DNA of 19,995 bases from Entrophospora sp. SA101 (GCA_958430865.1 CAUDNR010002879.1:35644-55638); one strand, 5' to 3'. Positions 9,408 through 19,995 are shown, counted from the stretch's first letter. A program made the numbers and translations. The notes: generated by a model from the sequence alone, not told the origin.

Positions 9408-9780
9408 TAGGGCTTTTGTTCGAATAAGGTTTATTCGTTTTATTAGTTATTATTATGAATGAGTATTCGAATTACATTGAATAAATTTTTAATTGAATAA
9501 AATGAACAACAATAATAAAAATTAATAATAATAATTCGATCCAATTAAAATTTTTTCTTTATCAATCTATTTTTCCTTAATAAATAGTAGTAGCCGACAT
9601 TTTCCTTAAGTCATGGTACTAGCAATTATAGTAATAATATAGATTATAAATATAATTATTGTTTATATTATCTTGTTAAAGAAATAAGACCTATATTTTA
9701 TAAAATGAATAAACTAATAATTTGGATAAAACGAATAAAATGAATTCGAATAAGAATTTGTATTACGAAAAGAACCCCTA
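9408..9780. mobile_element. MITE-like element, 373 bp, TA-flanked, TTATTCG-rich ends
   Basis: The left end reads TAGGGCTTTTGTTCG. The reverse complement of the right end reads TAGGGGTTCTTTTCG. TA stands at both outer edges. Several copies of CGAATA/TTATTCG lie near both ends (9421, 9432, 9463; 9731-9752), inverted relative to each other. The interior is AT-rich with no open frame. Short imperfect terminal inverted repeats plus subterminal repeats suggest a non-autonomous DNA transposon. The TAGGG termini resemble one end of the 5026-5147 element, but the interiors differ. Confidence 0.5.
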
Positions 9781-9995
9781 TATGGTATTACTTGGCCATT
9801 TTTAGTACACTTGAACTTTATATTATAAACTTTATAAAATCATACATAAAACATTAAAATATTGCCAGTATTAAAAAAAAGTAATCCCCTACGCATTTAT
9901 TAGTAAATAAATTATTATCAAAAAACAAAGAAGCTGAAATGTAAGATCACTCACTTGATGCTTTTGGAATTTATTGTGCGTGAAATGAAATCTAT

Positions 9996-10106
9996 ATGAA
10001 AATTAAATTAGCCAATCCTCCAAGGCTTACCGGTTTAAATGTCAAGCATACTTGTATAATGAATGATAAGTTGGAAAATACATCGGAAATACCATGGTGG
10101 GACTAA
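9996..10106 (+). pseudogene. Short coding-like frame, possible gene fragment
   Basis: ATG to TAA, 36 codons, with LANPPRLTGLNVKHTC and ending SEIPWWD. The stretch is GC-richer than its flanks and uses a broad set of amino acids. A second coding-like frame on the same strand lies downstream (about 10374-10451, EALVIFAGGRPDDYDQ). The two may be exons or fragments of one degraded gene. No family is recognised. Confidence 0.2.
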
Positions 10107-10488
10107 AGACTACCTCCGAGGCAAAATATATTTTATTTTGAGATCAAACTTTGTCGTACGAAAAAAGGAAAATCAAACTTGAAAATTTTTGTTACTATTA
10201 CTATTTTAGGCCAACTGATCATTTATTTAGTATTATATATAGAAACAATAAATTTTAATCAGTCGAAATTAACCATTCTATTTTTAGATTTACGGAAATA
10301 AAGATATCTCGGGGGCATATTACCAATTATGTTATAGATTAACATTAAACATTATTGTATAAAAAAAATTTTTTTGATCGAAGCCCTGGTGATTTTTGCT
10401 GGAGGTCGCCCAGATGATTATGATCAAGAATTAATTTTAACAGATAGATAATTTAAATCCTTAAAAAACGCGTTATATAACAAATTAT

Positions 10489-10734
10489 TTATTCGGTGTG
10501 ACAATGTGTCTCTCCCACGCGCCATTTTGGCCAACATGTATGCAATTCGGCGTGTTTAAAATTGAGGTACAAATTTCCCGATTGAACATGATGCTGTTTG
10601 TTGTCAGTGTGTAAATATTGTGGCCTGTTAATATCTACAAATATAGCTTTATTATTACCATTAATTTTACCATTTCGTTCGCAACACAATGTATATAAAC
10701 AAAAAAAAAAAATACTAATACGAGATTCTAACAT
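10489..10734 (-). pseudogene. Uncertain minus-strand frame, 81 codons
   Basis: An ATG-initiated minus-strand frame whose second half (FVDINRPQYLHTDNKQHH and a His/Trp-containing C-terminus) is GC-richer than the surroundings. Its first 20 residues derive from a poly-T tract and look random. It could be an exon remnant. I do not recognise it and see no splice or promoter support. Confidence 0.15.
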
Positions 10735-10818
10735 AATGAACTAAATACTATGCGTGAGATTTTAATTAGTAATGATATATAATGCTTACATATTAAATTA
10801 GGGACGAGGACGGTTTAT

Positions 10819-11332
10819 AAACTGCAGTTTGGTTAACAAATTGTAGTTCAAATTGCTCAATTTGACTCGGAATTTAAATCGCGGTTTTATAATTTATATG
10901 TTGTAATATATTAAACATCTTTTCGTCAAAATGTCCAACTTTCTAAGCATAATAATGCACATGAGGTTTCAAGGGTCAAAAAGACTTCTTAATTTATACC
11001 TACAACGGAGTAAGGTTTTGTGCATGTACATCACCACACGAAAGGGGGTTGCACTTGATCTTCATTTGGTAAATTACAACTTTAGCGACTAATTGAGCAG
11101 ATGTCCATTCGGATATTCGTTTCGGATATGTTTTTTTAAAACCTCCTTCAATTAGTTCCATATGCAACTGTACAAATACGACACTTTTGAGTTTCATCAT
11201 TTCTTGAAAGAAACGTATAAATTTGAATTACAAGGCTATGTCGGTTGGTGTAACATATATAAATTGACAATTAATTGTAATTGTTGAACCGAACAGCATC
11301 GATCCAGGTTTAAACCTTGATTAAACCGGTTT
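10819..11332. repeat. GC-elevated island bounded by perfect palindromes
   Basis: AAACTGCAGTTT at 10819-10830 lies near the left edge. AGGTTTAAACCT at 11306-11317 and AAACCGGTTT at 11323-11332 lie at the right edge. All are perfect palindromes with related GGTTTA/TAAACC words. The 11000-11200 minus-strand frame lies between them. It could be a small element with palindromic ends, but no clear terminal inverted repeat joins the two sides. Confidence 0.3.
11000..11200 (-). pseudogene. Uncertain minus-strand frame, 66 codons
   Basis: An ATG-initiated minus-strand frame containing LIEGGFKKTYPKRISEW and CNPLSCGDVHAQ. Composition is coding-like for this genome. It sits between two palindrome-bearing stretches (10819-10830 and 11306-11332), so it may be interior sequence of a small repeat element. 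No family is recognised. Confidence 0.2.
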
Positions 11333-11512
11333 TAGTATGGGTTAAAATTATCCTTACATTAAATTTAGCAACGGGTTTATATTTATATCATTTCACATTT
11401 TCCAAACATGGATTTCAATTCCAGAGATGCATGATTATTTACATTATTTATTTGATTTGCTAATATTTGCCGATCAACCAAGCAAAAGATGTATTGAAAT
11501 TGGTGAATCGAT

Positions 11513-11556
11513 GAATCAATCATTCAATCAATCAATGAATGATTGAATGATGATTA
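11513..11556. repeat. Hairpin of ATTCAATC/GATTGAAT repeats
   Basis: CATTCAATCA at 11521-11530 is exactly complementary to TGATTGAATG at 11540-11549. The pairing extends imperfectly on the outer side (AATCAAT versus ATGATT). It is built from a tandem ATCA/TGAT motif. Noncoding. Confidence 0.55.
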
Positions 11557-12393
11557 ATTAATTAAAAAAAAAAATCGGTCATTATCCTTACAACCTCAAT
11601 TGTAATAAGAACATCGTTTAAAAATAATAAAGGAGATGGATGACGATGTATTAGTTTAATGTTGTATAAATTATGATTTGTTCGATTAGATGAGTATGAT
11701 AATAAATGTAAATATTAATTTATTTCTGGTAGTAATAATATTATTATAATGGGTTTTGTCAGTGAAAAAATGATGAATGTTAATAATTTTTTTTATTTTT
11801 ATTCTTTTTTAAAATATTATAAATAATTTTAGTTCATGACGTAAACTTATAATATATATATATATATATATGTGTCATTTTTTTTTTAAAGAATACAAAT
11901 AAAGAATAGTAACGTAACAAAAATGCGTGCATGATCTTATTTTATAAATAAATTTTATGCATACACACAAAAATACAATTTTAAATTTGGGATTTTTAAA
12001 TAAAGAAATAGTATAAATAATATAAATAACTAATTCTTCGGAATATTTAATTCGATTGTATTTATAATAATTTTACATATTCAAGTTTTTTTGGAGGGTA
12101 TTTAATAAATTAATAATTACTTGAATTATATATTTTCTGGTTTGTTTGGACGTTTATTTATTATTTATATTATTTATTATTATTATGTGTAAATTAAAAA
12201 TTTAATTCTTTTTCATAATAATAAAAAAAAAACTCTCTTATTTCTTCGTTCATTCCTATTTATTTATTTATTATTATTATTATAATTATATTGGTTCTTT
12301 AGAAAAAGAAGGTTATTTTCTCTTTTCTAAATGACATATATATTCAAAACATTTTTCAAAAATTAATAGAAAATAATAAATAATAATCCGAGC

Positions 12394-12431
<38 letters not shown>
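12394..12431 (+). repeat. (AAT)n microsatellite upstream of the chitin synthase
   Basis: About twelve uninterrupted AAT/ATA units lie roughly 300 bases before the chitin synthase start. A slippage-prone tract here could vary between isolates and change promoter spacing, but no effect can be seen from the sequence. Confidence 0.85.
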
Positions 12432-12433
<2 letters not shown>

Positions 12434-12690
12434 TTTAGTTATATACTCTTTTCTTTAGTTTAATAATCTATATTTAAATTTAAAGTTAGCTATTTTTTTG
12501 TTAAAATTATATAATCTTTAGATAATATCATATATAAAAAAGTGAAAAGAAAAAGAAAAAAAACACGTAAATAATTCACATATAATATAACGAGCGAAAT
12601 TAGAGATAATTTAATTAATTAATTTTTTAAAATAATATCGTTTATTGCTACAATTATATAACTCACGTACATAATTTCACACATACATAG

Positions 12691-12698
12691 TATATATA
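12691..12698 (+). promoter_or_regulatory. TATA-like element before the chitin synthase
   Basis: TATATATA lies about 41 bases before the ATG at 12739, in A-rich leader sequence. In DNA this AT-rich such a match has little statistical weight, so its promoter role is an inference from position only. Confidence 0.25.
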
Positions 12699-12738
12699 CA
12701 CGGCATATTGATAATTTAAGAAAACCAGATAAAAAATA

Positions 12739-13252
12739 ATGACAGATAGAAATTCAGGTTCATTTCAAAATAAAGACACTTCAAACAACAATAAAAGAAT
12801 ATCGTCAATAATAACTACTAATATTCAAAATCAATATTCAAATCAAAATCAGAATGTATATAAAAATCAAAATCAAAATCCAAATCCAAATCCAAATTTA
12901 AAAAAATCAGTATCTGCTTCATCTTCATCTTCATCAAATACATCATCAACATTATATAATAATAGATCGCTATCACCATCATCATCATTAACTGTATCAC
13001 CACTACGTAGTATAAATAATTACAGTGATCCTTTTGATGATTCTACTACTTCAAAATCTTTAATTGCAAACGATTATCGCAACAACAATAATAATAATTC
13101 AGAGAATGGGTTGAATAATAATAACAATAATAAAATTAATTTGACAGCATCAAAGGATCCAAGCCAGAATCAAAAATATCAAAGTTTTTCACAAGATTCG
13201 GAAAATTCAAATTTTAAAAAATCAAAAAGAATTTCTTCAATTTTACCATATT

Positions 13253-13283
<31 letters not shown>

Positions 13284-13484
13284 CAGAATAATAAAAGAAG
13301 AAGAAACGGGCGATTTGGAAAATCATGATCATCCTACAGATTTCTTTAATGATGCCTATAGAGTAACCAGTGAAGTTGATGGTAATAGTAAAAGTAAAAG
13401 CAAAAGCAAAAACAAACGTAATACTATTGTTTCTACCGCATTAACAACTGGTAAGCATTGCATAAAAATATAGATTTATTAATA

Positions 13485-13516
<32 letters not shown>

Positions 13517-16500
13517 CAAGTGTATACATTTATTTAGATAATCTGATCGATTTTATTTCTATTCCTTTCCTATGTTTTTTCTTGTTCTTCTTCTGTTCTT
13601 TTTAATATATTCAAGAATGATCAAAAACTCTTTCAACTAATAATATCTTTCCTTTATTATAAAGGAATCAAATCTGAAAATTTAGAGATGGAGGTTCTCA
13701 ACAAAAATCATAAAGAGGATGACGAAAATGCCAACAGCGGAAATAATAATAAACTTAATAAAATTCCATCTATCTCAAAGAACTATAGACCTCGTCCAAA
13801 TGATAGCACAAATAATAACAGTTTACAAGTACCAAAAATAAGAACAACTCTTGTACTAAATAATGATATTGATTATCATAACAACCATAACGACGTCAAC
13901 AACAATAATTATGGTAATAATAATAATGGTCAAGACATACCGAAATCTGAATCAGGACCTCGTAGACAAAAATCTCTTATAAGACCTGAGCGTGCAAGGA
14001 GAAATCAACGTAGAATAAGTAGAGGTGTGACAAATTTTGCTGTCGATGATTCCACTGAGAGATGGAGTATCCTTCCTCCAAATGCTCTTAATATTACTGC
14101 TAATGGCAGTGTCGGGGCTGGTGGTAATGGCGACGGTGGCGATGAGAGACGTTTGAGTCGACCACTTAATAGAAGACTTTCAACGAGAGAACCACCTAAA
14201 AAAAGAAAGTGGTATAAATGTCAATGCTTTTCCACTTGGTTAATATATACCAACTGTGTCACTTGTTGTATTCCTCCTTCTCTATTATCTTGTTTTGGTA
14301 TGCATGATAAATTGGTTCAAAGAGCTTGGAGAGAAAAAATGGCTTTGGTATCTATAATATTGATTCTTTGTGCCGCCGTGGGTTTCTTGACTTTTGGTTT
14401 CACTCAAGCTTTATGTGGCATACCTCCACCAAGAGTTCGTGTAGGCGGTGTCAGTCTGCAACAAGCTGTCATACTAGGTAGTATCTATGATCTAACCGAC
14501 TATCCACATCCTGTTGAATTACCTGATATCACTGAGAAAAAGGGCGGGAATTTATTGAATGGTTTGGCCGGTGGAAAGGATATATCATTTTTATTTCAAA
14601 CTCTAAATAACGAATGTAAAAATATTCTAATACCCAAAAATGGAAAACTTCAAAACTATTTCCCTTGTAATGCAACTGATGCAATTGATGATTTTTCGGA
14701 TCTTAAGCCTACTGATAATCCTATTAATTTTGGGTGTCATGATGTCGACGTTTCAAAATCTGATATTAATGCTTTAATTTATGTCGGTGACGTATTTTTC
14801 GATTGGGATGATGTACAAAGAGGTGATCGCAATTTTGTTGTTCATAATGGTAATGTGCTCGATTTGGGAAAACTTAAATATTTGGTTCCAAACATTGAGA
14901 TGATTCCGTTACTAAAGCAAATCAGTGTGACCGAAATTGACAATTATCGAGGTCGTGATCTAACTTATTACATGCAGCAAAATGTGGATCGCATCCAATT
15001 AGCAAAATGTTTAGAGGAGACAATCAGAGTTGGTGTTGTAGATTTTAATTCAATAGGGTGTATGATCACTGATGTTGTAACTTATGTTTCGTTGATGGTA
15101 ATCGTTGGTGTGGTATTGGTCAGATTTTCTTTGGCCGTATTGTTTGGTTGGATATTAAGTTGGAGATTGGGCAGTTTTCGTGAGGAAACCGCAGAGGAAC
15201 TTGCTATGCGTGAACGAGATATTGAAAAATGGTCAGATGAAAATGTACATTTTAAACCACCACCTGCTCCCTCTTCTCCCGCCACTAACAACAGGTATAT
15301 ATATATATAGTTTTGTTGAGTTGTATTGTATTACCATATCAGTTACAAAATCAATTAATTAATTATTCTCTTTTTTAGAAATTCGTTCAAATTTTTAAGT
15401 ACATCAAGATATTCAACTCAATCACCAGGTACTGGAACTTATGATCGTAACAGAAGAGTAGACAATCGTTCCACAAGGATGTACAATTTGCCGAATGGGA
15501 ATGGGTCCGGTGAGAATATTTTTAATAAAAACAGTTCAACTACTTCCCTTGTAAGACCGTTATCTACAACTAATAGTTTTAACACAGGACACTTTAAAGA
15601 AACGGATTCAGGAAGGACAAGTCGTCGCTCTTCTATCAACGAGTACAATCACACTCGTACTGACTCCATGTCATCTTCCACTTCATCTCTTGCCCAGACT
15701 TCTTCTTTCCAGCAATTACCCCAAGAGCCTGAACAACGTTTTAATTTCCCGCTTATACACACTATATTATTGGTCACTTGTTATTCTGAGGGTGAACAGG
15801 GCCTTAGAACCACTCTGGACTCGTTGGCTAATACCGACTATCCCTCTTCACATAAGCTTATTATGGTGATAGCTGATGGTATAATAAAAGGATCAGGAAA
15901 CGATAAATCAACTCCAGATATTTGTTTATCATTGATGAATGACTTCTTCATATTACCAGAATTGGTACAAGCTCACTCCTATGTTGCTATTGCTGATGGT
16001 AAAAAACGTCATAATATGGCAAGAGTTTACGCTGGTTTCTATAGTTATAAAGATTTGGAAAATAAAACTAAACGCATACCAATGGTAACTGTTGTAAAGT
16101 GTGGTGGTCCAGAAGAACAGGACGACAAGAAACCTGGTAATAGAGGAAAAAGAGACTCTCAAATTATTTTAATGGGCTTTCTACAAAAAGTCATGTTTGA
16201 TGAAAGAATGACACCTCTTGAGTATGAGTTTTTTAACGCAGTTCGTAATGTTAGTGGCGTCACACCAGATTACTTTGAAATTGTTCTGATGGTAAATATT
16301 AAAAAAAAAAGGAGAGGGAGATTTTTTTTTAATATTTGCGCTTTAAATAACGATTTATTTTTATTTTTTAATTTTAATTTTATAGGTTGATGCTGATACT
16401 AAAATTTATCCTGATTCATTAACTCGTATGATTGCTTGTATGTCAAGAGATCCTAATGTAATGGGACTTTGTGGTGAAACAAAAATTGCAAATAAAACTG

Positions 16501-18072
16501 ATAGCTGGGTTACTGCAATTCAAGGTAATTCATCTAAATTATTAAATAATGCCATTAATAAATCATATTAATAATTATAAAATGTATGTTTATTAACATT
16601 TTTATTGTTTCATAGTTTTTGAATATTATATTAATCATCATATGCAAAAAGCATTCGAATCAATATTTGGTGGTGTTACATGTTTACCCGGTTGTTTCTG
16701 TATGTATCGTATCAAAGCACCAAAAGGACCAAACGGATACTGGGTACCAATTTTAGCAAATCCAGATATCGTTGAACAATATTCTGAAAATATAGTTGAC
16801 ACACTTCACAAAAAAAATCTTTTACTACTTGGAGAAGATCGCTACCTAACAACCCTGATGCTTAAAACTTTTCCTAAAAGGAAAATGATGTTTGTGCCAC
16901 AAGCTATTTGTAAAACAATTGTCCCAGACACATTTAAAGTTCTGAGATCTCAAAGACGTAGATGGATCAATTCAACAGTTCATAACTTGTTGGAACTTGT
17001 GCTGATACCAGATTTGTGCGGTACATTTTGTTTCTCTATGCAATTTGTCATATTTATGGAATTGGTGGGAACAGTGGTGTTGCCAGCTGCAATTACATTC
17101 ACAGTGTATCTTGTCATCATATCGTTTGTTAAACGTCCTGTACCAGTGATACCTCTATTACTTTTAGCAGCTGTTTTAGGTTTGCCAGCCGTGCTTATAT
17201 TACTCACCACACGAAAACTTATTTATGTTGGATGGATGTTGGTTTATTTGTTTTCGCTACCGATATGGAATTTTGTTTTACCTGTTTATGCATATTGGCA
17301 TTTTGATGATTTCTCATGGGGACAAACGAGAGTGGTTGAGGGTGAAGTCTCTGGTGAGGATCATTCACGTAAAGAAGGTGTATTTGACAGTTCGAGAATA
17401 GTGATGAAGAAATGGGCAGAATGGGAAAGGAAAAAACGAATGAAGATACGTAATTCACAGTTAATACCTTTCTCAACGGCTCAAATGTCGCCCGATGAAA
17501 ATTACAATAATGTACTATCATCAGCATCATCAATAACATCAACACCTGCTACACTAACTACAACACCACCTTCGGCTTTTGCTTCCTCAAGGCCTACATC
17601 TGTGATATCAAATTTTGCTGGTTTCGACAAATCATATTTACAATCAGCTCCACCATTACCATTTAATCCACGTGGAGGAGTTAGTAAACGTACAAGTACA
17701 AGGCCCCGGGCTGATTCTTTGATGATACCACCACCTTTAGCGGGAGGTCCAATATTAGGAAATAATAATGTTTTTACTAGTAGTCCTGCTAGCAGTTTAA
17801 TGTCATCACCTCTTAGTTCGGCTCGTAGTAGTGTAGTATATCATGATAACCACAATCATAGTCATAGTAATAGTAATAATAATAGTTCAACAAATTCACC
17901 TGTAGATGTATCACCTTATCATCAACAACAGCAACAAAAACATTTGGGTCGAGGTACTTTTAATACTATTAATAATAGTACCAGTAGTAATTACAATAAT
18001 AACAATTATAACAATAATAACAATAATAACAATTTTAATGATAGTGATAATAATTCAAATAATTTAATTTAA
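12739..18072 (+). CDS. Chitin synthase, class IV type (yeast Chs3-like), five exons
   Basis: Membrane-bound family 2 glycosyltransferase that makes cell-wall chitin from UDP-GlcNAc (family knowledge). My exon model is 12739-13450, 13665-15294, 15379-16291, 16386-16524 and 16616-18072. All four introns (214, 84, 94 and 91 bp) are GT-AG and the frames join exactly, giving 1616 residues. An in-frame TAA at 12730 makes 12739 the first possible start. Order of parts: an Asn/Ser-rich disordered N-terminus (1 to about 340); the class IV-like motif KSLIRPER; membrane segments near residues 463-485 and 705-735, with the Chs4-like region between them; the catalytic domain from about 908, with VDADT at 1086, LGEDRYL at 1204 and QRRRW at 1244; several membrane spans at 1265-1360; then WHFDDFSWG at 1359 and an Asn-rich tail. 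There is no myosin motor, which argues against class V/VII. Names vary (CHS3 or CHS4), so no symbol is given. Intron 1 could instead end at 13685, also in frame; 13664 is preferred because it is the first AG after a branch-like CTAAT. Confidence 0.95.
13485..13516 (+). repeat. (TG)n(TA)n microsatellite inside chitin synthase intron 1
   Basis: A run of TG dinucleotides passes directly into TA dinucleotides. It lies wholly within intron 1 (13451-13664), which partly explains why this intron is more than twice as long as the other three. Confidence 0.85.
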
Positions 18073-18353
18073 TTAATTTTAATTTTAATTTTATTTTATA
18101 GAATATAATTTATAATTTTATAATAATTAATGTTGTGAATATTTAAAAACAAACAAAACCGTTGACGTTAATAATAAGTGACATTTACGAGTTGAAATTT
18201 TTTTTTTTTTAGAAATTTATATACATTCAATGCTTTTATGGGCTTTATCTTTTATTTTTTTATATATATTCGTTGTAATTTTAAAAAATACATCATAAAA
18301 TATAAATTTATAATAAAAAATGACAAATGATGATGATTTGAAAATCATCTTTT

Positions 18354-18785
18354 TTAATCATCCTCTCCTACTGGTAGTGCACATTTGTCAATTTTCTATA
18401 TGCCATCTCCTAGCCAGTTCATGGTATAAAAATTTAGTTTTAGGCGTGATGATTGGAATATAATCTATTAGTATAGACCCATATACTATACTTTTCCATG
18501 TTTCTGCATATACAATAAACTAACCAGCCATAAACAATTAATTACACCCATTTGCCAATGATTTAAATGCTCATTAACTTATCAGTAAATTGTTTTTTTT
18601 TTGACAAGCTTGAATTCCAAGGGGTCTCAAGCCTCACCATTGATAAACTTATTTGCAGTCTTTGCAAGAGTCCCTTTCATGTCGGCACATCTTCCAATCC
18701 TTACTTTTGCAAGAGAATCTTTATTTTCATTATGTGCCTTATCTGTTGCAATGGCTTGTATTCCTATATTTGAAAAATCATCAAC
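18354..18785 (-). pseudogene. Decayed protein-coding remnant, function unknown
   Basis: On the minus strand one frame is open for 52 residues (18785-18630), with coding-like blocks such as GIQAIATDKAHNENK and DMKGTLAKTANKF. It then meets a TGA at 18629-18627. The same frame carries further stops but also a recognisable-looking tail: LNFYTMNWLGDGI, a stop, then KIDKCALPVGEDD and a final TAA at 18354. Retention of one frame over 430 bases through several stops is what a gene dying by point mutation looks like. The blocks remind me of a recurrent family of uncharacterised proteins in arbuscular mycorrhizal fungi, but that is memory and unverified. It lies tail-to-tail with the chitin synthase. 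Confidence 0.45.
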
Positions 18786-19902
18786 ATATGTATGTATGTA
18801 CATATGAATGTACGAATGTATGATCTATCAGGAACGATTATTTTCTGCAGTGATAAAATATTACACTGTAAAATCCTACAACAATATTATTATAATTAAT
18901 TATTGTAAAATTACAAAAGTTGTCTTTATTAATTTAGATTGATGTCCTTATATACGAATTACATACATTGATAATAATATAAATATAATATAAATAATAA
19001 TACTCTTAATATTCTTATCAATCTATCTGGATGATTATAGGACATAATTAATAATAATAAATATAAGATATTAAAGGCGACGTGAAATAATTTAACGTTA
19101 ATATTAATTGAATGTTACACGGATATTTTTACGCATCGTTTCACGCAAGACAAAAATATTGTTACATTTATCAAAGAGTAAGTTAAAAGAAAAGGATATT
19201 CATCAAAGGGAGCTGTGATATCTTAATCCAGTGATTCAATATGAGATACGAACCTAGTGGAGGCATTCAAAATTGCAAATGCATCTCATACCTTAGAAAA
19301 GAAAAACTTATCTACAAAAAACCAGGACACCCGCTATAAGAATCCCTAATAAGTTAAAGACCCCGATAAATAAAATTTAATACAACATTTTAGATTAATT
19401 ATCTTACATGAAGAATATTGAATGATCCAAAAAATGAGATGAAAACAAATCACAGGTAAGAAGCAATCACATTACAGTTGTGGTGTTGAGCAATTTTCAA
19501 CATTTCACTTTGTCTGGTTTTGTTGCAGCATGCCCCAAATATACTTTTGTCCTTTGGAAAAAGAAAAAAAAATAATTAATATAATTATACATACTTTTTA
19601 ATAGTATGTGGTAGTACCATCAGTGCTTGCAATCTTGAGATAATTTTCATCTTCTGGTCAATTAATTCAAAATTTACATATTGGTCATTATTATGAATTG
19701 AAATAAATAATAATTACATCCTCTCCTAGATGAATTGAAACAAATAATTCTTTTATGATATAGTTGTACATTTTTTTCCTATAATATCTATTACTTACTT
19801 TCATAAATAATAGGTTGTAAACTTGGTTCTTCTAATTTCTTTTTTTTTTTGCTGAATTCAATCTACATAAAATTCTTGACATGAATATTAAATTCTATAA
19901 AA
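18786..19902. other. Intergenic, no supported gene
   Basis: It starts with a TATG/TACA microsatellite (18782-18824) containing the palindrome CATATGTA, six bases, TACATATG. A GC-richer stretch at 19190-19370 has no frame I can support on either strand. Confidence 0.45.
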
Positions 19903-19980
19903 TCATTTTTTGTGAATTTCTTCTAAAGAGAATTTAACTTCACCATCTTCTTTCGATGCTATTACTTTATCTTCAGCCTC
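19903..19980 (-). CDS. Probable last exon of a minus-strand gene running off the window
   Basis: On the minus strand, TTTTTTAG at 19981-19988 is a good acceptor. It is followed by 25 codons in frame, EAEDKVIASK then EDGEVKFSLEEIHKK, and a TGA at 19903-19905. The charged, unbiased composition is unlike the surrounding AT-rich filler. The rest of the gene would lie beyond position 19995. No family can be named from 25 residues, and the reading phase at the acceptor is assumed to be zero. Confidence 0.4.
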   Translation of the reverse strand, partial: EAEDKVIASKEDGEVKFSLEEIHKK

Positions 19981-19995
19981 CTAAAAAATCTCCAG

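Larger units (their letters stand above)
8871..12690. other. Long intergenic region before the chitin synthase
   Basis: About 3.8 kb with no intact gene. It holds the hairpins at 9125-9227, the MITE-like element at 9408-9780, several coding-like fragments between 9996 and 11200, palindromes, and from 11560 onward almost pure A/T with TA, AAT and TTAT arrays leading into the chitin synthase promoter. Confidence 0.5.

Noticed and set aside
12818..13003. Minus-strand frame rich in Met and Asp/Phe repeats
   Set aside because: It is the shadow of the chitin synthase exon 1 low-complexity region.
15082..17545. Minus-strand frames within the chitin synthase (near 15082, 15439, 15953, 16980 and 17219)
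   Set aside because: All lie opposite exons whose plus-strand reading carries conserved catalytic or membrane motifs.
18567..18807. Two overlapping plus-strand frames of 68 codons
   Set aside because: They lie opposite the minus-strand remnant at 18354-18785, whose frame continues far beyond them, and one lacks an ATG start.

Overview
The window is very AT-rich nuclear DNA from a fungus. It carries one intact multi-exon gene, a chitin synthase, with AT-rich codon choice, AAC/AAT-encoded asparagine runs and four or five short GT-AG introns. The rest is long intergenic sequence full of A/T homopolymers, trinucleotide microsatellites and decayed repeats. This combination fits arbuscular mycorrhizal fungi (Glomeromycotina, Rhizophagus-like). 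That assignment is an inference from composition and the gene class, not a match I could run.

Layout. Positions 1-3150 hold no convincing intact gene, only short reading-frame remnants, a local tandem duplication and hairpins. Positions 3181-4275 and 7762-8870 are two diverged direct copies of a block of about 1.1 kb. Each contains a small asparagine-rich orphan gene, a conserved intron-like segment and a long conserved noncoding tail. Between them lie a possible remnant of a membrane-protein gene (minus strand, about 4730-4999), a 122-bp TA-flanked inverted-repeat element (5026-5147), a cluster of A-tract/T-tract palindromes (5584-6195) and microsatellites. After the second copy come hairpin structures (9125-9227), a second TA-flanked inverted-repeat element rich in TTATTCG motifs (9408-9780), coding-like fragments (9996-10451, 10489-11200) and palindromes (10819-11332).

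Positions 12739-18072 hold a class IV-type (yeast Chs3-like) chitin synthase. I resolve it as five exons encoding 1616 residues. The catalytic core is complete: VDADT, LGEDRYL and QRRRW are all present. Long Asn/Ser-rich disordered extensions lie at both ends. It would polymerise UDP-GlcNAc into cell-wall chitin at the plasma membrane.

Downstream on the minus strand is a decayed protein-coding remnant (18354-18785) that keeps one frame through several stops. At the very end is what looks like the last exon of a further minus-strand gene that continues beyond the window (19903-19980). No CRISPR arrays, rRNA or tRNA genes were seen. The strongest candidates for something undescribed are the duplicated orphan-gene block and the two small TA-flanked inverted-repeat elements.
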